Assembly (NCBI GenBank): GCA_045596385.1
Contig: JAZOCC010000021.1
Coordinates: 186,001-250,000, forward strand
Direction of reading: 5' to 3'
Source of the DNA: SIG307 sp045596385
GTDB lineage: Bacteria > Bacillota > Clostridia > Lachnospirales > Lachnospiraceae
Length of the DNA stretch: 64,000 nucleotides
Part shown: in pieces, positions 16,962 through 24,966 of the stretch
How positions within the stretch are numbered: position 1 is the stretch's first letter
How the letters are laid out: each line of letters begins with the position of its first letter
Translations under genes and position numbers: made by a program
Notes under the pieces: generated by a model
What the model saw: only the letters and a program-made list of their open reading frames with translations
Told to the model about the DNA's origin: nothing
The model's database searches: none

Positions 16962-18300
16962 AAAACGGATACGTTGTGCAAAATTCGTGCTGATTGGCAT
17001 ACTTTCGCTCAGTGTCGTTTTTGCGGTGTTTTTGGGAGTTACGCTTCATCGGAACAAAGGAAGCGAGACGATGAAGGTTCTTGTGGGGGATGCAAGCTAT
17101 GTGGATGGCATAGAAATCAGTTTGTTTGAAGAAGACGAAGCGATGTCTTATTGGTTTATGAATCATTCGGAGGGCTTGTGTCAGTGTGAGACAGATTATC
17201 AAAATTCCTATCGGATACAGTTTGACGGGACAGAAGCGATTATGAATGTGTCCTGTGAAACGGCGGACAGGGAGTTCAAAACCTACAGTCATTGCTATAA
17301 TCTTAATCCCGGGAATGAAAACAGATTCAGATATAAGGAGGGATGCGGGGAAGTTGCCGGGAGTGATATTTCGGGTGTGTTGTTTGCCTATACATATGAG
17401 CAGAACAGTCTTCTGTTTGAAGGTCGTTACCGGGCGGATGACTATATTTCCTTTGGAGAAGAAGACAAATTTCTGTATTATTACAATGAAGACACAAGGA
17501 GAAGTTACGAAGCGTTTTCTTTAACTATGAAAGATGAATCGGAGATAGAAAGAAACGTATGCTATTTGAACGGAAAAGAGTATTTGTATTTTTGGAAAGA
17601 ACCGGAATATGAATACTATTGTACGTATAATAGGTATGCGGGAGCGGATGAATCCTCCGCAAGTATGGAGACACAGCAATGGGGCTTTGAGGAGGCTTGT
17701 GAAAACATTCCGGATAAATCGTATGTATCGAAGTTGAAAGAGTTCGGGATGCCGGAAATAACGATGAATGTGAAAACAGGCATTTATTGTGTGGAAGCAG
17801 ACGGAATTCTTAAAGGAACGCTCACATGTGTACTGCCGATGAGTGACATATCGGAAGACTTCGAATTCCTTTGGATGGCGACTGTGGAGGAGGAAAATGC
17901 CCTTAGCGTAATCGGACGAAAAGGAAATAACCTGGTTGAATTCCGATACTTTGCGGAAACCGGTACCGTAACGGAGCAGGTGTTATGGGAAGAGGGCGCG
18001 GAGACGGCGGAATGGTTTGAAGAGGCAGAAGATGTTTTGAATGTGGATATTATGACGGACGGCGGACGGACTTATCTGTGTTATTCCAAAGCCTTCTATG
18101 AGCCTGCCGGGGAGGCGTATTCTTATGTGAAAGGCGATATCATCCGACTGGTTGTGTTTGAACAGGGAAACAGAGTGTTTGAAGGAGAAATACGGCTACA
18201 GAAGGAACTGTTTGAGGTGTTACAGGACTTTTCCTTAAATACGAATGAGGTGCATGACCGCGACCAAAGAATGTGCGGAATTGAAATTCGGAAAAAGTAA
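16954..18300 (+). CDS. Membrane-anchored extracytoplasmic protein (ectodomain 2)
   Basis: A 448-residue protein with an N-terminal membrane segment (about residues 10-32) and a large outside domain rich in Glu, Tyr and Trp and with several Cys. The start of the ectodomain resembles that of the gene at 13260, and both end with a Tyr-rich region leading into a charged tail. No family is recognised. Two ATGs are possible; 16954 has GGAGG at six bases and is preferred to 16948. The start lies inside the end of the ATPase gene. Last gene of the GntR-controlled operon, before a strong terminator. Confidence 0.7.
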   Translation: MFKKRIRCAKFVLIGILSLSVVFAVFLGVTLHRNKGSETMKVLVGDASYVDGIEISLFEEDEAMSYWFMNHSEGLCQCETDYQNSYRIQFDGTEAIMNVSCETADREFKTYSHCYNLNPGNENRFRYKEGCGEVAGSDISGVLFAYTYEQNSLLFEGRYRADDYISFGEEDKFLYYYNEDTRRSYEAFSLTMKDESEIERNVCYLNGKEYLYFWKEPEYEYYCTYNRYAGADESSASMETQQWGFEEACENIPDKSYVSKLKEFGMPEITMNVKTGIYCVEADGILKGTLTCVLPMSDISEDFEFLWMATVEEENALSVIGRKGNNLVEFRYFAETGTVTEQVLWEEGAETAEWFEEAEDVLNVDIMTDGGRTYLCYSKAFYEPAGEAYSYVKGDIIRLVVFEQGNRVFEGEIRLQKELFEVLQDFSLNTNEVHDRDQRMCGIEIRKK

Positions 18301-18306
18301 AGGAAT

Positions 18307-18347
18307 GGGGCGTTTGTACGGTAGGTACGAACGCCCCTGTTATATTT
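18307..18347. terminator. Bidirectional terminator between the ABC operon and aroE
   Basis: GGGGCGTT-T-GTAC / GTAC-G-AACGCCCC with a five-base loop (18307-18337), followed by TGTTATATTT on the plus strand. The genes on both sides converge on it. Confidence 0.75.
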
Positions 18348-18361
18348 GCGTATGAAGATGT

Positions 18362-19132
18362 TTAGTAAAGAGTTTCCCTTATCATCTGCGTCACTTCTTC
18401 GATTCTTGCTTCCTCTAAGGTCGTATCCAGAAAATACTGTACTGCATAGAATGCCTGGGATACCAGCATCTGCAGACCGTTTACTGCAATGAGACCGCGG
18501 CTCTTTGCCTGAGAAAGGAGCTTTGTTACCTCCGGGTTGTAGATGACATCCACAACGGCGGTGAGCATGGTAAACGGGGTTAGGTCAATGGGAGCTGCAT
18601 TTACCTTCGGATACATGCCAATCGGGCTGGTGTTGACTAACACGGTGGCGTCGGTGTGGAGGCGGTTCACTTCCTCGTAGGTGCAGACACCCTCACCCGG
18701 AACGATATCTACGATTACGATTTCCTTTGCGGACAGGTCACGCAGAACCGCAAGGACTGCCTGGGCCGCACCGCCGTTTCCGAGAACAACTACCTTTTCT
18801 CCGGTGATTTTGATATTGTGAATCTTTAAGGTATATAAGAATCCGTAGTAGTCGGTGTTGTAGCCGAAAAGCCTGCCGTTACGATTCACCACGGTGTTGA
18901 CCGCACCGATGCTTTTGGCACGCTCGTCCAGTTCGTCTAAGTACGGAATGACATCTCTTTTATACGGAATCGTCACATTCACGGCAGCAAAGTCTTTTGC
19001 TGTCATAAAATCTTTTAAACCTTCTTTGGAAAGTTCGATTAAGTCGTAGGTATAATCTGCCAATGCTTCATGAATCTGCTTGGAATAGCTGTGGGATAAG
19101 TGTTCTCCCAAAAGACCGTAGTTTGCTGCCAT
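18362..19132 (-). CDS. aroE: Shikimate dehydrogenase
   Basis: AroE reduces 3-dehydroshikimate to shikimate with NADPH in aromatic amino acid synthesis. Residues 1-105 form the substrate domain, with GEHLSHSYSKQIHEAL and the catalytic Lys in NVTIPYKRDV and Asp in GYNTDYYGF. The Rossmann part has VVLGNGGAAQAV; the family's usual NRT phosphate-binding motif is not obvious. NTSPIGM and NGLQMLVSQAF are further signatures. At 256 residues it is slightly shorter than the 270-residue average, with all key motifs present. The minus-strand ribosome site is AAAGGAG. It converges with the ABC operon and diverges from spoIIIA. Confidence 0.93.
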   Translation of the reverse strand: MAANYGLLGEHLSHSYSKQIHEALADYTYDLIELSKEGLKDFMTAKDFAAVNVTIPYKRDVIPYLDELDERAKSIGAVNTVVNRNGRLFGYNTDYYGFLYTLKIHNIKITGEKVVVLGNGGAAQAVLAVLRDLSAKEIVIVDIVPGEGVCTYEEVNRLHTDATVLVNTSPIGMYPKVNAAPIDLTPFTMLTAVVDVIYNPEVTKLLSQAKSRGLIAVNGLQMLVSQAFYAVQYFLDTTLEEARIEEVTQMIRETLY

Positions 19133-19214
19133 ATCATAAATCTCCTTTGGTGCTTTAAAGCGTTATCTTGTTACATAGTATAACATAGATCACAATAGTT
19201 TGCAAGAAGGTGTG

Positions 19215-19242
19215 TCATATTTTACAGCCTGTCTCATATATT
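19215..19242 (+). promoter_or_regulatory. SigmaE-type promoter of the spoIIIA operon
   Basis: TCATATT at 19215-19221 fits the SigmaE -35 consensus (KMATATT), and CATATATT at 19235-19242 differs from the -10 consensus (CATACAHT) at one base, with a 13-base spacer. SigmaE, the early mother-cell factor, drives spoIIIA in Bacillus subtilis. The site lies 89 bases before the first gene. A small stem (GCCTGTCTCA with TTGAGATAAGGC) overlaps its -10 region. Confidence 0.7.
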
Positions 19243-19330
19243 GAGATAAGGCAGGAAACAAGCTGTCTCATAAGCGGCATGGTTTCCGGACTATGTGTGG
19301 GATGAAAAAAGAAAATGGGAGGTTCGGAGG

Positions 19331-20245
19331 ATGCAAGTGGTATGGATGTTGCCGGAGCCGGTGCGAAGTATTCTTTTGGCATCCGAAATTCGGGAAGAAA
19401 GTCTGCGGGAAATCAGATTTCGTACCGGGCGGGGACTGATACTTGAGACGGCGGAAGGAGAAGTACTTCTTAGCAATACCGGGAAAACGGTGTTTTCCGA
19501 AAAGGGTGCTTACCGGGTAACCGCAGATGATGTGAAAACGACACTGGAACTTTTGACAGGGTATTCTTTATATGCCTTTGAGGAGGAACTGAAGCAAGGC
19601 TATTTTACCGTAGAGGGCGGTCACCGCATCGGTGTGGCGGGCCGTCCGGTTATGGAAGGAGGCCGGGTGCAACGACTGAGTTATATCTCCTTTTTAAACT
19701 TTCGTGTGGCTCACGAATGCAAGGGATGTAGCGAAGGGCTGTTTCACAGACTGTACGGGGACGGGCAGTTTTATCATACGCTATTGTTTGCGCCTGCGGG
19801 CTGCGGAAAGACAACCTTTCTACGGGATTTGATTCGACTGCTGTCGAATGCTGGGATGCGGGTCGGCGTGGCGGACGAGCGGTCGGAGCTGGCGGCCTGT
19901 CACCATGGGATTCCCCAACATGATTTGGGACTGCGGACGGATGTGATGGACGGATGTCCTAAGGCAGAGGCCATGAGTATGTTGTTACGCTCTATGACAC
20001 CGCAAATATTGGCGGCTGACGAAATCGGTATGGAGGCGGATGTGTTTGCTATCCGGGCGGCTGCGGGAAGCGGCTGTAAGGTGGTGGCCAGCGCCCACGG
20101 CGGAAGCTTTGAGGAACTGATACGGAATCCTGTTCTTTGTACTCTTTGGGAGGAACGTCGATTTGAGCGGTATGTGTGTCTGGAAAAGCAAGGGAGGAAC
20201 TTCGGAGTGAAGGCTATCTATGACGGAGAAGGCGCCATGATATGA
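19331..20245 (+). CDS. spoIIIAA: Stage III sporulation ATPase SpoIIIAA
   Basis: SpoIIIAA is the mother-cell ATPase of the SpoIIIA-SpoIIQ feeding channel between mother cell and forespore. The 304-residue length matches Bacillus (about 307). Visible motifs: FEEELKQGYFTVEGGHRIG in the N-terminal part, Walker A FAPAGCGKTTFLRD (about residue 160) and Walker B ILAADEIG, typical of secretion-type ATPases. The frame opens at 19295, but the GGGAGG ribosome site lies just before the ATG at 19331. First gene of a complete AA-AH operon behind the SigmaE-type promoter at 19215. Confidence 0.95.
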   Translation: MQVVWMLPEPVRSILLASEIREESLREIRFRTGRGLILETAEGEVLLSNTGKTVFSEKGAYRVTADDVKTTLELLTGYSLYAFEEELKQGYFTVEGGHRIGVAGRPVMEGGRVQRLSYISFLNFRVAHECKGCSEGLFHRLYGDGQFYHTLLFAPAGCGKTTFLRDLIRLLSNAGMRVGVADERSELAACHHGIPQHDLGLRTDVMDGCPKAEAMSMLLRSMTPQILAADEIGMEADVFAIRAAAGSGCKVVASAHGGSFEELIRNPVLCTLWEERRFERYVCLEKQGRNFGVKAIYDGEGAMI

Positions 20246-20324
20246 GCCGGTGAAACGGAGTAAGGCCGGTACATGCTATTTGGCGAGAAATAGAACGGAG
20301 AAGTATTGTAGGAGAGAAGGACGT

Positions 20325-20858
20325 ATGGAATATATAAAACTAGTCGGTGCTGCGCTTGTTGTGCTGGCCGGCGCCGGCTTTGGGGCGTGCCCCGTACATA
20401 AAATGAAGGAGAGGACCATGGAACTGGAGGAATTGTACTTTTGTCTGCTCCGGCTAAAAAGTGAAATCAGTCACGGAGGCAAGCCCTTGCCGGAGGCAAT
20501 TATGGCGGCAGCCGACAGCAAAAAAGAAGGAAAATCCGGTGTATATCGCAGGGTGATGAAACAGTTGGCGGAACGGCTTACCCGGGGAAGAGAAAGCTAT
20601 GAAGTGCTGGTACGCGTCTGTGCGTCGGAGGGGTTCCGGGATAGTGTGGTTACACAGGAGGAGCAGGAGGCGTTTATGGATTCCTTTTTGTTGCTTGGCG
20701 GAGGAGATAAGGAAAAACAGGTGCAGATGATGACCTATTATGCGGAAAATGTCCGTTTGGCCATAGCGCAGGAAAAGCAGAAAAAGAAAGAAAGAGCGTA
20801 TGTATATCGTAGCCTCGGAATTCTGGGAGGTATTTTCCTGGCGGTGATTATGTACTGA
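20325..20858 (+). CDS. spoIIIAB: Stage III sporulation protein SpoIIIAB
   Basis: A 177-residue protein with an N-terminal membrane segment (LVGAALVVLAGAGFGA), a long helical middle (ELEELYFCLLRLKSEISHGG, a family signature) and a C-terminal hydrophobic segment (SLGILGGIFLAVIMY). It resembles GspF-type inner-membrane proteins and is a channel-complex component of the engulfed forespore. The frame extends upstream to 20250, but AGGAGAGAAGG before 20325 and the conserved start decide. It lies between spoIIIAA and spoIIIAC. Confidence 0.93.
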   Translation: MEYIKLVGAALVVLAGAGFGACPVHKMKERTMELEELYFCLLRLKSEISHGGKPLPEAIMAAADSKKEGKSGVYRRVMKQLAERLTRGRESYEVLVRVCASEGFRDSVVTQEEQEAFMDSFLLLGGGDKEKQVQMMTYYAENVRLAIAQEKQKKKERAYVYRSLGILGGIFLAVIMY

Positions 20859-20873
20859 GGGTAGGAGGTTTCT

Positions 20874-21068
20874 ATGACAATACAATTGATATTTAAGATT
20901 GCGGCAGTGGGAATTTTAGTGTCGGTGATTAATCAGGTATTAAAGCACTCCGGCAGGGAGGAGCAGGCCTTTCTGGTAAGCCTTGCGGGGTTGCTCCTGG
21001 TACTTTTATGGATTGTGCCCTATATTGCGGAGTTGTTTTCTACCATCATGAAATTATTTGAATTGTAG
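20874..21068 (+). CDS. spoIIIAC: Stage III sporulation protein SpoIIIAC
   Basis: A 64-residue protein of two membrane helices: IFKIAAVGILVSVINQVLK, then the conserved polar turn HSGREEQAF, then SLAGLLLVLLWIVPYI. This is the standard size and pattern of SpoIIIAC, a small integral-membrane part of the mother cell-forespore channel. Ribosome site GTAGGAGG. Its stop is followed nine bases later by the spoIIIAD start. Confidence 0.94.
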   Translation: MTIQLIFKIAAVGILVSVINQVLKHSGREEQAFLVSLAGLLLVLLWIVPYIAELFSTIMKLFEL

Positions 21069-21077
21069 GTGAGCGGA

Positions 21078-21458
21078 ATGATTAAGGTGGTACTGATCGG
21101 GCTGGTAGCGGTGTTTGCGGTACTTCTCTTAAAGGTGGGAAAGCCGGAATTTGCCATGGCGGTAAGCCTGGCAGCCTGTGTGTTGATTTTACTGTTTGCG
21201 GGAGGAACGTTGACTTCGGTCATCGGGGATTTGAAGAAACTGTTTTCCTATATTTCACTTCCGGAAGGGTATCTGAAGATTCTGTTTAAGATTCTGGGGG
21301 TGGCATATCTGGCGGAGTTCGGTTCCGCCCTTTGTAAGGATGCGGGACAGAGTGCTATCAGCGGACAAATTGAGCTGGTGGGGAAACTGACGATTCTGGC
21401 CATTAGTATGCCGGTGGTGACAGCTTTGTTTGAAACCATCAGCCGGATGGCATGGTAG
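21078..21458 (+). CDS. spoIIIAD: Stage III sporulation protein SpoIIIAD
   Basis: A 126-residue protein with four or so membrane segments, paralogous in part to SpoIIIAC. The conserved block LFKILGVAYLAEFGSALCKD and the following ISGQIELVGKLTILAISMPV are family signatures. A GTG at 21069 is in frame, but the AGGTGAGCGG sequence fits better as the ribosome site for the ATG at 21078. It is followed by an unusual 30-base gap before spoIIIAE. Confidence 0.93.
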   Translation: MIKVVLIGLVAVFAVLLLKVGKPEFAMAVSLAACVLILLFAGGTLTSVIGDLKKLFSYISLPEGYLKILFKILGVAYLAEFGSALCKDAGQSAISGQIELVGKLTILAISMPVVTALFETISRMAW

Positions 21459-21475
21459 TAATGAAGGGAACAGCG

Positions 21476-21494
21476 GCAAGGACAACTCTTGCCG
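21476..21494 (+). promoter_or_regulatory. Hairpin enclosing the spoIIIAE ribosome site and TTG start
   Basis: CGGCAAG (just before the gene) pairs with CTTGCCG across a seven-base loop, GACAACT. The ribosome-site core AAGGA lies at the left arm and the predicted TTG start (21489) in the right arm, so both would be masked when folded. It could lower SpoIIIAE translation or couple it to translation of spoIIIAD. Confidence 0.45.
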
Positions 21495-22601
21495 GGAAAT
21501 ACATTTTTGTGTAAGCGCATGAAAAACGGGAAGGTGGGAGAATTTGTGGCGGACATGTTTACCGTGGATTATACGGAATTGGACAAGACCGTGGAAGGTT
21601 TGTTTCCAACAGGAGATATGCTGAGCTTTTCGGATATTATTTGCGGACTGATGGATGGTGAAATTCGGTTCGGAGAAGTGTTTTCCCTTATAAAGGAGTC
21701 CGGATATCAGGGTCTGTTTTACGGAGTGACCGGTGTAAAGGAATTGATTTTTATTGCGGTTGTGGCGGCGGTGTTTTATATACTGTCAAAGACCGGACGA
21801 CTGGGACAGGCCTCTCAGACAGGATTTTTTGTGGCATATCTGCTGATTGTGGGAGGTGCCTTCCGGATTTTTGATGTTTCCAGAGGAATCGTGGGAGATG
21901 CGCTGACCTCTCTTTTAGATTTTATGAAGGCCCTGATACCGGCATACTGTGCAGGCATTTCCCTGGCTTCAGGAGGAATGAGTTCGGCGGTGTTTTATTC
22001 CGTGGTAATGCTGGGAATTGCGGTGGTTGGTGTGATTTTACGGAATGTGGTGCTTCCGGTCATCGGGTTGTACTTTATGCTTTCGGTGCTGAACCGGATT
22101 TTAGAAGAGGATTTTTTGTCAAAGCTGGCGGGACTATTTTATTCCGTGGCTGAGGGGCTTATGAAGTTTTCCGTGGCAACGGTATTGGGCATCGGTACCA
22201 TACAGGGAATGATTGCGCCGGCGGCGGATGCGGTGAAGCGTTCCGCACTGATTAAAACCGCAGGTTCGATTCCTGTGGTGGGGGATTTGCTTGATGGAAC
22301 CTCCCAGACGGTTCTGGCGGCGGGGGTACTGCTTAAGAATACCATCGGGGCAGCGGGGGCAATCTTTGTATGTGTCCTTTGTATGATTCCGTTGATACGC
22401 ATAGGAATTACAAACCTGGCTCTGCGATTCGGTTCTGCAGTGTTACAGCCGGTGTCGGACAAGCGGATTACGGATTGTCTCGGTTATGCGGCCAAAACCC
22501 ATAAGCTGTTGTTACAGTTGATTTTATATACCATGCTGTTATTTTTGCTGAGTATTGTGTTTATTCTGATGCTGACCGGAGGAAAAGGAGGCGGAATGTA
22601 G
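21489..22601 (+). CDS. spoIIIAE: Stage III sporulation protein SpoIIIAE
   Basis: A polytopic protein of the SpoIIIA channel, 370 residues from the TTG. The family's GLFYGVTGVKELIFIAVVAA, the long AGISLASGGMSSAVFYSVVM region and the final KLLLQLILYTMLLF are present, with about eight membrane segments. The start is uncertain: there is no ATG with a ribosome site. The TTG at 21489 has AAGGA eight bases upstream but sits in a hairpin, and the ATG at 21519 has no site. Relatives usually begin with a signal peptide, which neither start provides here and which a stop at 21462 prevents further upstream. The end overlaps spoIIIAF by one base. Confidence 0.88.
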   Translation: MPGNTFLCKRMKNGKVGEFVADMFTVDYTELDKTVEGLFPTGDMLSFSDIICGLMDGEIRFGEVFSLIKESGYQGLFYGVTGVKELIFIAVVAAVFYILSKTGRLGQASQTGFFVAYLLIVGGAFRIFDVSRGIVGDALTSLLDFMKALIPAYCAGISLASGGMSSAVFYSVVMLGIAVVGVILRNVVLPVIGLYFMLSVLNRILEEDFLSKLAGLFYSVAEGLMKFSVATVLGIGTIQGMIAPAADAVKRSALIKTAGSIPVVGDLLDGTSQTVLAAGVLLKNTIGAAGAIFVCVLCMIPLIRIGITNLALRFGSAVLQPVSDKRITDCLGYAAKTHKLLLQLILYTMLLFLLSIVFILMLTGGKGGGM

Positions 22602-23194
22602 TGGATGAGATTATTTCTTATGCGAAAACCGTACTGTTTTTTCTGTTGTTTGTAAATCTTTTGATGCAGCTGTTAAAGGGAAGCTCCTACGAACGGTTTG
22701 TGCATCCTGTGTGCGGTATGATTCTCGTGATTATGATACTACGACCGGTACTTTCCATGTTCGGCGGGGAAGAAAAGGTGCTGTATGCGGCGGAACAGAA
22801 GCTTTCGCTTTTGCTGGCACAGGGAGAACAGGGATATTTACAGGAAGAAGGGATGGGGTATGAATTTGCGGTGTTGGAGGCTTATGAGAAAGAATTGATC
22901 ATCCAGCTTTCCGGAGTATTGGCAGAGGAGGGGCTTTCTGTGGTGAATGCGGATTTTTCCCTTTCGGCAGAGGAAAAAGACTTTGGCAGCATACGGGGGC
23001 TTAAGCTTACGACAGAGACGGCAAAAGAACAAAAGGAGGGGAGGATTTTTATTGCTCCCATAGTATTTGAACGCAGAATAAGGGAGGAGACCGTCAGTGC
23101 GGAAGAAATTCGTATCAAGGACAAACTGGCGGACTTCTATCAGGTGGATGAGGCTAATATATATGTTAATATCAAGGAGGAACAGGATGGATAA
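22601..23194 (+). CDS. spoIIIAF: Stage III sporulation protein SpoIIIAF
   Basis: A 197-residue protein: two N-terminal membrane segments (TVLFFLLFVNLLMQLL and VCGMILVIMILRPVL) followed by an extracytoplasmic ring-building-like domain with a C-terminal KDKLADFYQVDEANIYVNI. Size agrees with Bacillus SpoIIIAF (about 206). It starts at a GTG whose first base is the last base of the spoIIIAE stop and overlaps spoIIIAG by eight bases, showing tight translational coupling. Confidence 0.92.
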   Translation: MDEIISYAKTVLFFLLFVNLLMQLLKGSSYERFVHPVCGMILVIMILRPVLSMFGGEEKVLYAAEQKLSLLLAQGEQGYLQEEGMGYEFAVLEAYEKELIIQLSGVLAEEGLSVVNADFSLSAEEKDFGSIRGLKLTTETAKEQKEGRIFIAPIVFERRIREETVSAEEIRIKDKLADFYQVDEANIYVNIKEEQDG

Positions 23195-23726
23195 GAAGCA
23201 AAAAAAAGAACCGGGCATAAAGGAATGGACGATTATTCTTGCGGCGGGTGCTCTGCTTTTGCTTCTGTCCGTGCCGGATTTATTCCGAAAGGAAAAGGAT
23301 GAGGTTGTAGACACCGGTACCTCTGTAGTACAAAGCGAAAAACAGTCCGAGGAATATGCGGAACGAATGGAACGGAAGCTGGAAGAAATGTTGCTTAAGA
23401 TTGACGGGATTACAAGTGCTAAGGCTATGATTACCGTGACCTCTACCATGGAGAAGGTGGTGTTACAGGATACGACGACCGATACGGAGCATCTGGAGGA
23501 ACAGGACGGAGAAGGGGGCACACGTACTTCGGAGAAAAGTACCGGGGAAACAAAAACGGTGCTGGCGGGAGATACGCCTTATCTGACAAAAGAATTAACG
23601 CCGGAAGTGGAAGGTGTGGTTGTCGTAATCTCCGGGGCGGACGGTGCCAAGGTTCTGTCCGTAACCGAGGCGGTACAGGCATTATTTGATGTTCCGGCAC
23701 ATAAGGTGAAAGTAATCAATAATTAA
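23187..23726 (+). CDS. spoIIIAG: Stage III sporulation protein SpoIIIAG
   Basis: A 179-residue protein with one membrane segment (about residues 12-30) and an outside domain; the family forms a large ring in the intermembrane channel. The characteristic region is LEEMLLKIDGITSAKAMITV, followed by a linker rich in Thr/Glu/Gly and a final EVEGVVVVISGADGAKVLSV and VPAHKVKVI. AAGGAGGAACAGG precedes the ATG at 23187; the longer frame from 23097 overlaps spoIIIAF and is not used. Confidence 0.93.
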   Translation: MDKKQKKEPGIKEWTIILAAGALLLLLSVPDLFRKEKDEVVDTGTSVVQSEKQSEEYAERMERKLEEMLLKIDGITSAKAMITVTSTMEKVVLQDTTTDTEHLEEQDGEGGTRTSEKSTGETKTVLAGDTPYLTKELTPEVEGVVVVISGADGAKVLSVTEAVQALFDVPAHKVKVINN

Positions 23727-23738
23727 TCGGAGGATCGT

Positions 23739-24449
23739 ATGAAGAGTATTTTTAAGAAAAATCAGGTAATTATCACATCCCTGGCACTGATGCTTGCGGT
23801 GGCGGGATATCTGCAGATGTCGGGGGATGCTGCAAAGAATCCGTCAAAGTCCGGAGATGCGACACAGACAAGTAACACAGTGGGAAATCATTATGAAATT
23901 ACGGCAGGTGATCTGACGGACTATTACGGTGACATTTCGGACGAAGATATGCTGGGAGAGTCCATGGCAGCGGCAGAGAATGAAAACGCCCAGGCGGTAT
24001 CGGCGGACGCTACCGGTGCTACCGATGTAGCAGATGCGTCGGAGCTTACAGAGGACCCGGGAGAAGCGGTACTCGTCAGTACTACCATTCGCGGAGATTA
24101 TGCGGTAAATGCGAAATTAAATCGTGAGCAGACCAGAGCAAGAAACAAGGAAACTCTGATGGATATGCTCGGCGATGAGACCTTATCCGAAACCCAGAAG
24201 CAGGAGGCCATCGATGTCCTTCTTGAGATGACGGAGATTTCCGAAAAGGAGCAGGCGGCGGAGCTTCTGTTAGAGGCGAAGGGCTTTATGGATGCAGTGG
24301 TAAACATCGTGGGAGAAGAAGTGGATGTTGTGATTAACGCCACGGAGGTCACCGACCGTCAGATTGCCCAGATTGAAGATATTGTGATGAGGAAAACCGG
24401 TGCGGAAGCACAGAATATTGTGATTACGGCAGCTGTACAGGAGGATTAA
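23739..24449 (+). CDS. spoIIIAH: Stage III sporulation protein SpoIIIAH
   Basis: A 236-residue protein with an N-terminal membrane anchor (residues 8-27) and a C-terminal YscJ/FliF-like ring domain (EAKGFMDAVVNIVGEEVDVV and a last AQIEDIVMRKTGAEAQNIVI), which pairs with a forespore partner (SpoIIQ, or a functional equivalent) across the septum. A long acidic Ala/Asp/Glu linker lies between. The ribosome site is CGGAGG. Last gene of the spoIIIA operon; an A-rich gap and a new promoter follow. Confidence 0.93.
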   Translation: MKSIFKKNQVIITSLALMLAVAGYLQMSGDAAKNPSKSGDATQTSNTVGNHYEITAGDLTDYYGDISDEDMLGESMAAAENENAQAVSADATGATDVADASELTEDPGEAVLVSTTIRGDYAVNAKLNREQTRARNKETLMDMLGDETLSETQKQEAIDVLLEMTEISEKEQAAELLLEAKGFMDAVVNIVGEEVDVVINATEVTDRQIAQIEDIVMRKTGAEAQNIVITAAVQED

Positions 24450-24458
24450 AAAAAAGGC

Positions 24459-24487
24459 TTTTCAATTGTGAAAAAAAATGGTATACT
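24459..24487 (+). promoter_or_regulatory. Candidate promoter for the Asp23-argR cluster
   Basis: TATACT at 24482-24487 is a good -10 box with a poor -35 candidate TTTTCA (24459-24464) at 17 bases. It lies in the A-rich gap after spoIIIAH and would uncouple the housekeeping genes from sporulation control. Confidence 0.45.
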
Positions 24488-24562
24488 ATATATAATTGAG
24501 ATAAATTGCAGACCCGGCAGGAAGCTGCTTATGGGGCAAATGCAAGAAACGGAGGCTGTATT

Positions 24563-24955
24563 ATGGCAAGAGATAACGAAAATAAGAATGCAAACTGGTC
24601 TTCCAAGGAGATTTCTTCCATTGGGGAAGTAATGATAGCAGATGATGTAATTGCAACGATTGCGGGCCTTGCGGCTACCGAGGTAGAGGGCGTTTCCGCA
24701 ATGCAGGGAAATGTAACCAACGAACTGGTCGGCAAGCTTGGCATGAAGAACCTGACCAAGGGTGTCCGTATTAAGGTGACCGAAGCCGGTGTTGCTGTGG
24801 AGTTGTCCGTGCAGATGCGTTACGGCTACAGTATTCCGAAGACTTGTAAGGCTGTACAGGAAAAGGTGAAGGCTGCCATCGAGAATATGGTAGGACTTTC
24901 CGTGGAAGTCGTAAATGTTCATATCGTTGGGGTGGATACCAATACCATAAGATAA
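24563..24955 (+). CDS. Asp23/Gls24 family envelope-stress protein (YqhY type)
   Basis: A 130-residue Asp23-domain protein: GEVMIADDVIATIAGLAATE, EGVSAM, KGVRIKVTEAGVAVELSVQM and the C-terminal VVNVHIVGVD are family hallmarks. Its place just before nusB is that of YqhY in Bacillus, where the protein has been linked to fatty-acid synthesis control; a similar role here is inference. GGAGG precedes the ATG at 24563; the longer frame from 24506 is not needed. Confidence 0.9.
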   Translation: MARDNENKNANWSSKEISSIGEVMIADDVIATIAGLAATEVEGVSAMQGNVTNELVGKLGMKNLTKGVRIKVTEAGVAVELSVQMRYGYSIPKTCKAVQEKVKAAIENMVGLSVEVVNVHIVGVDTNTIR

Positions 24956-24966
24956 GGGAGAGTTTT

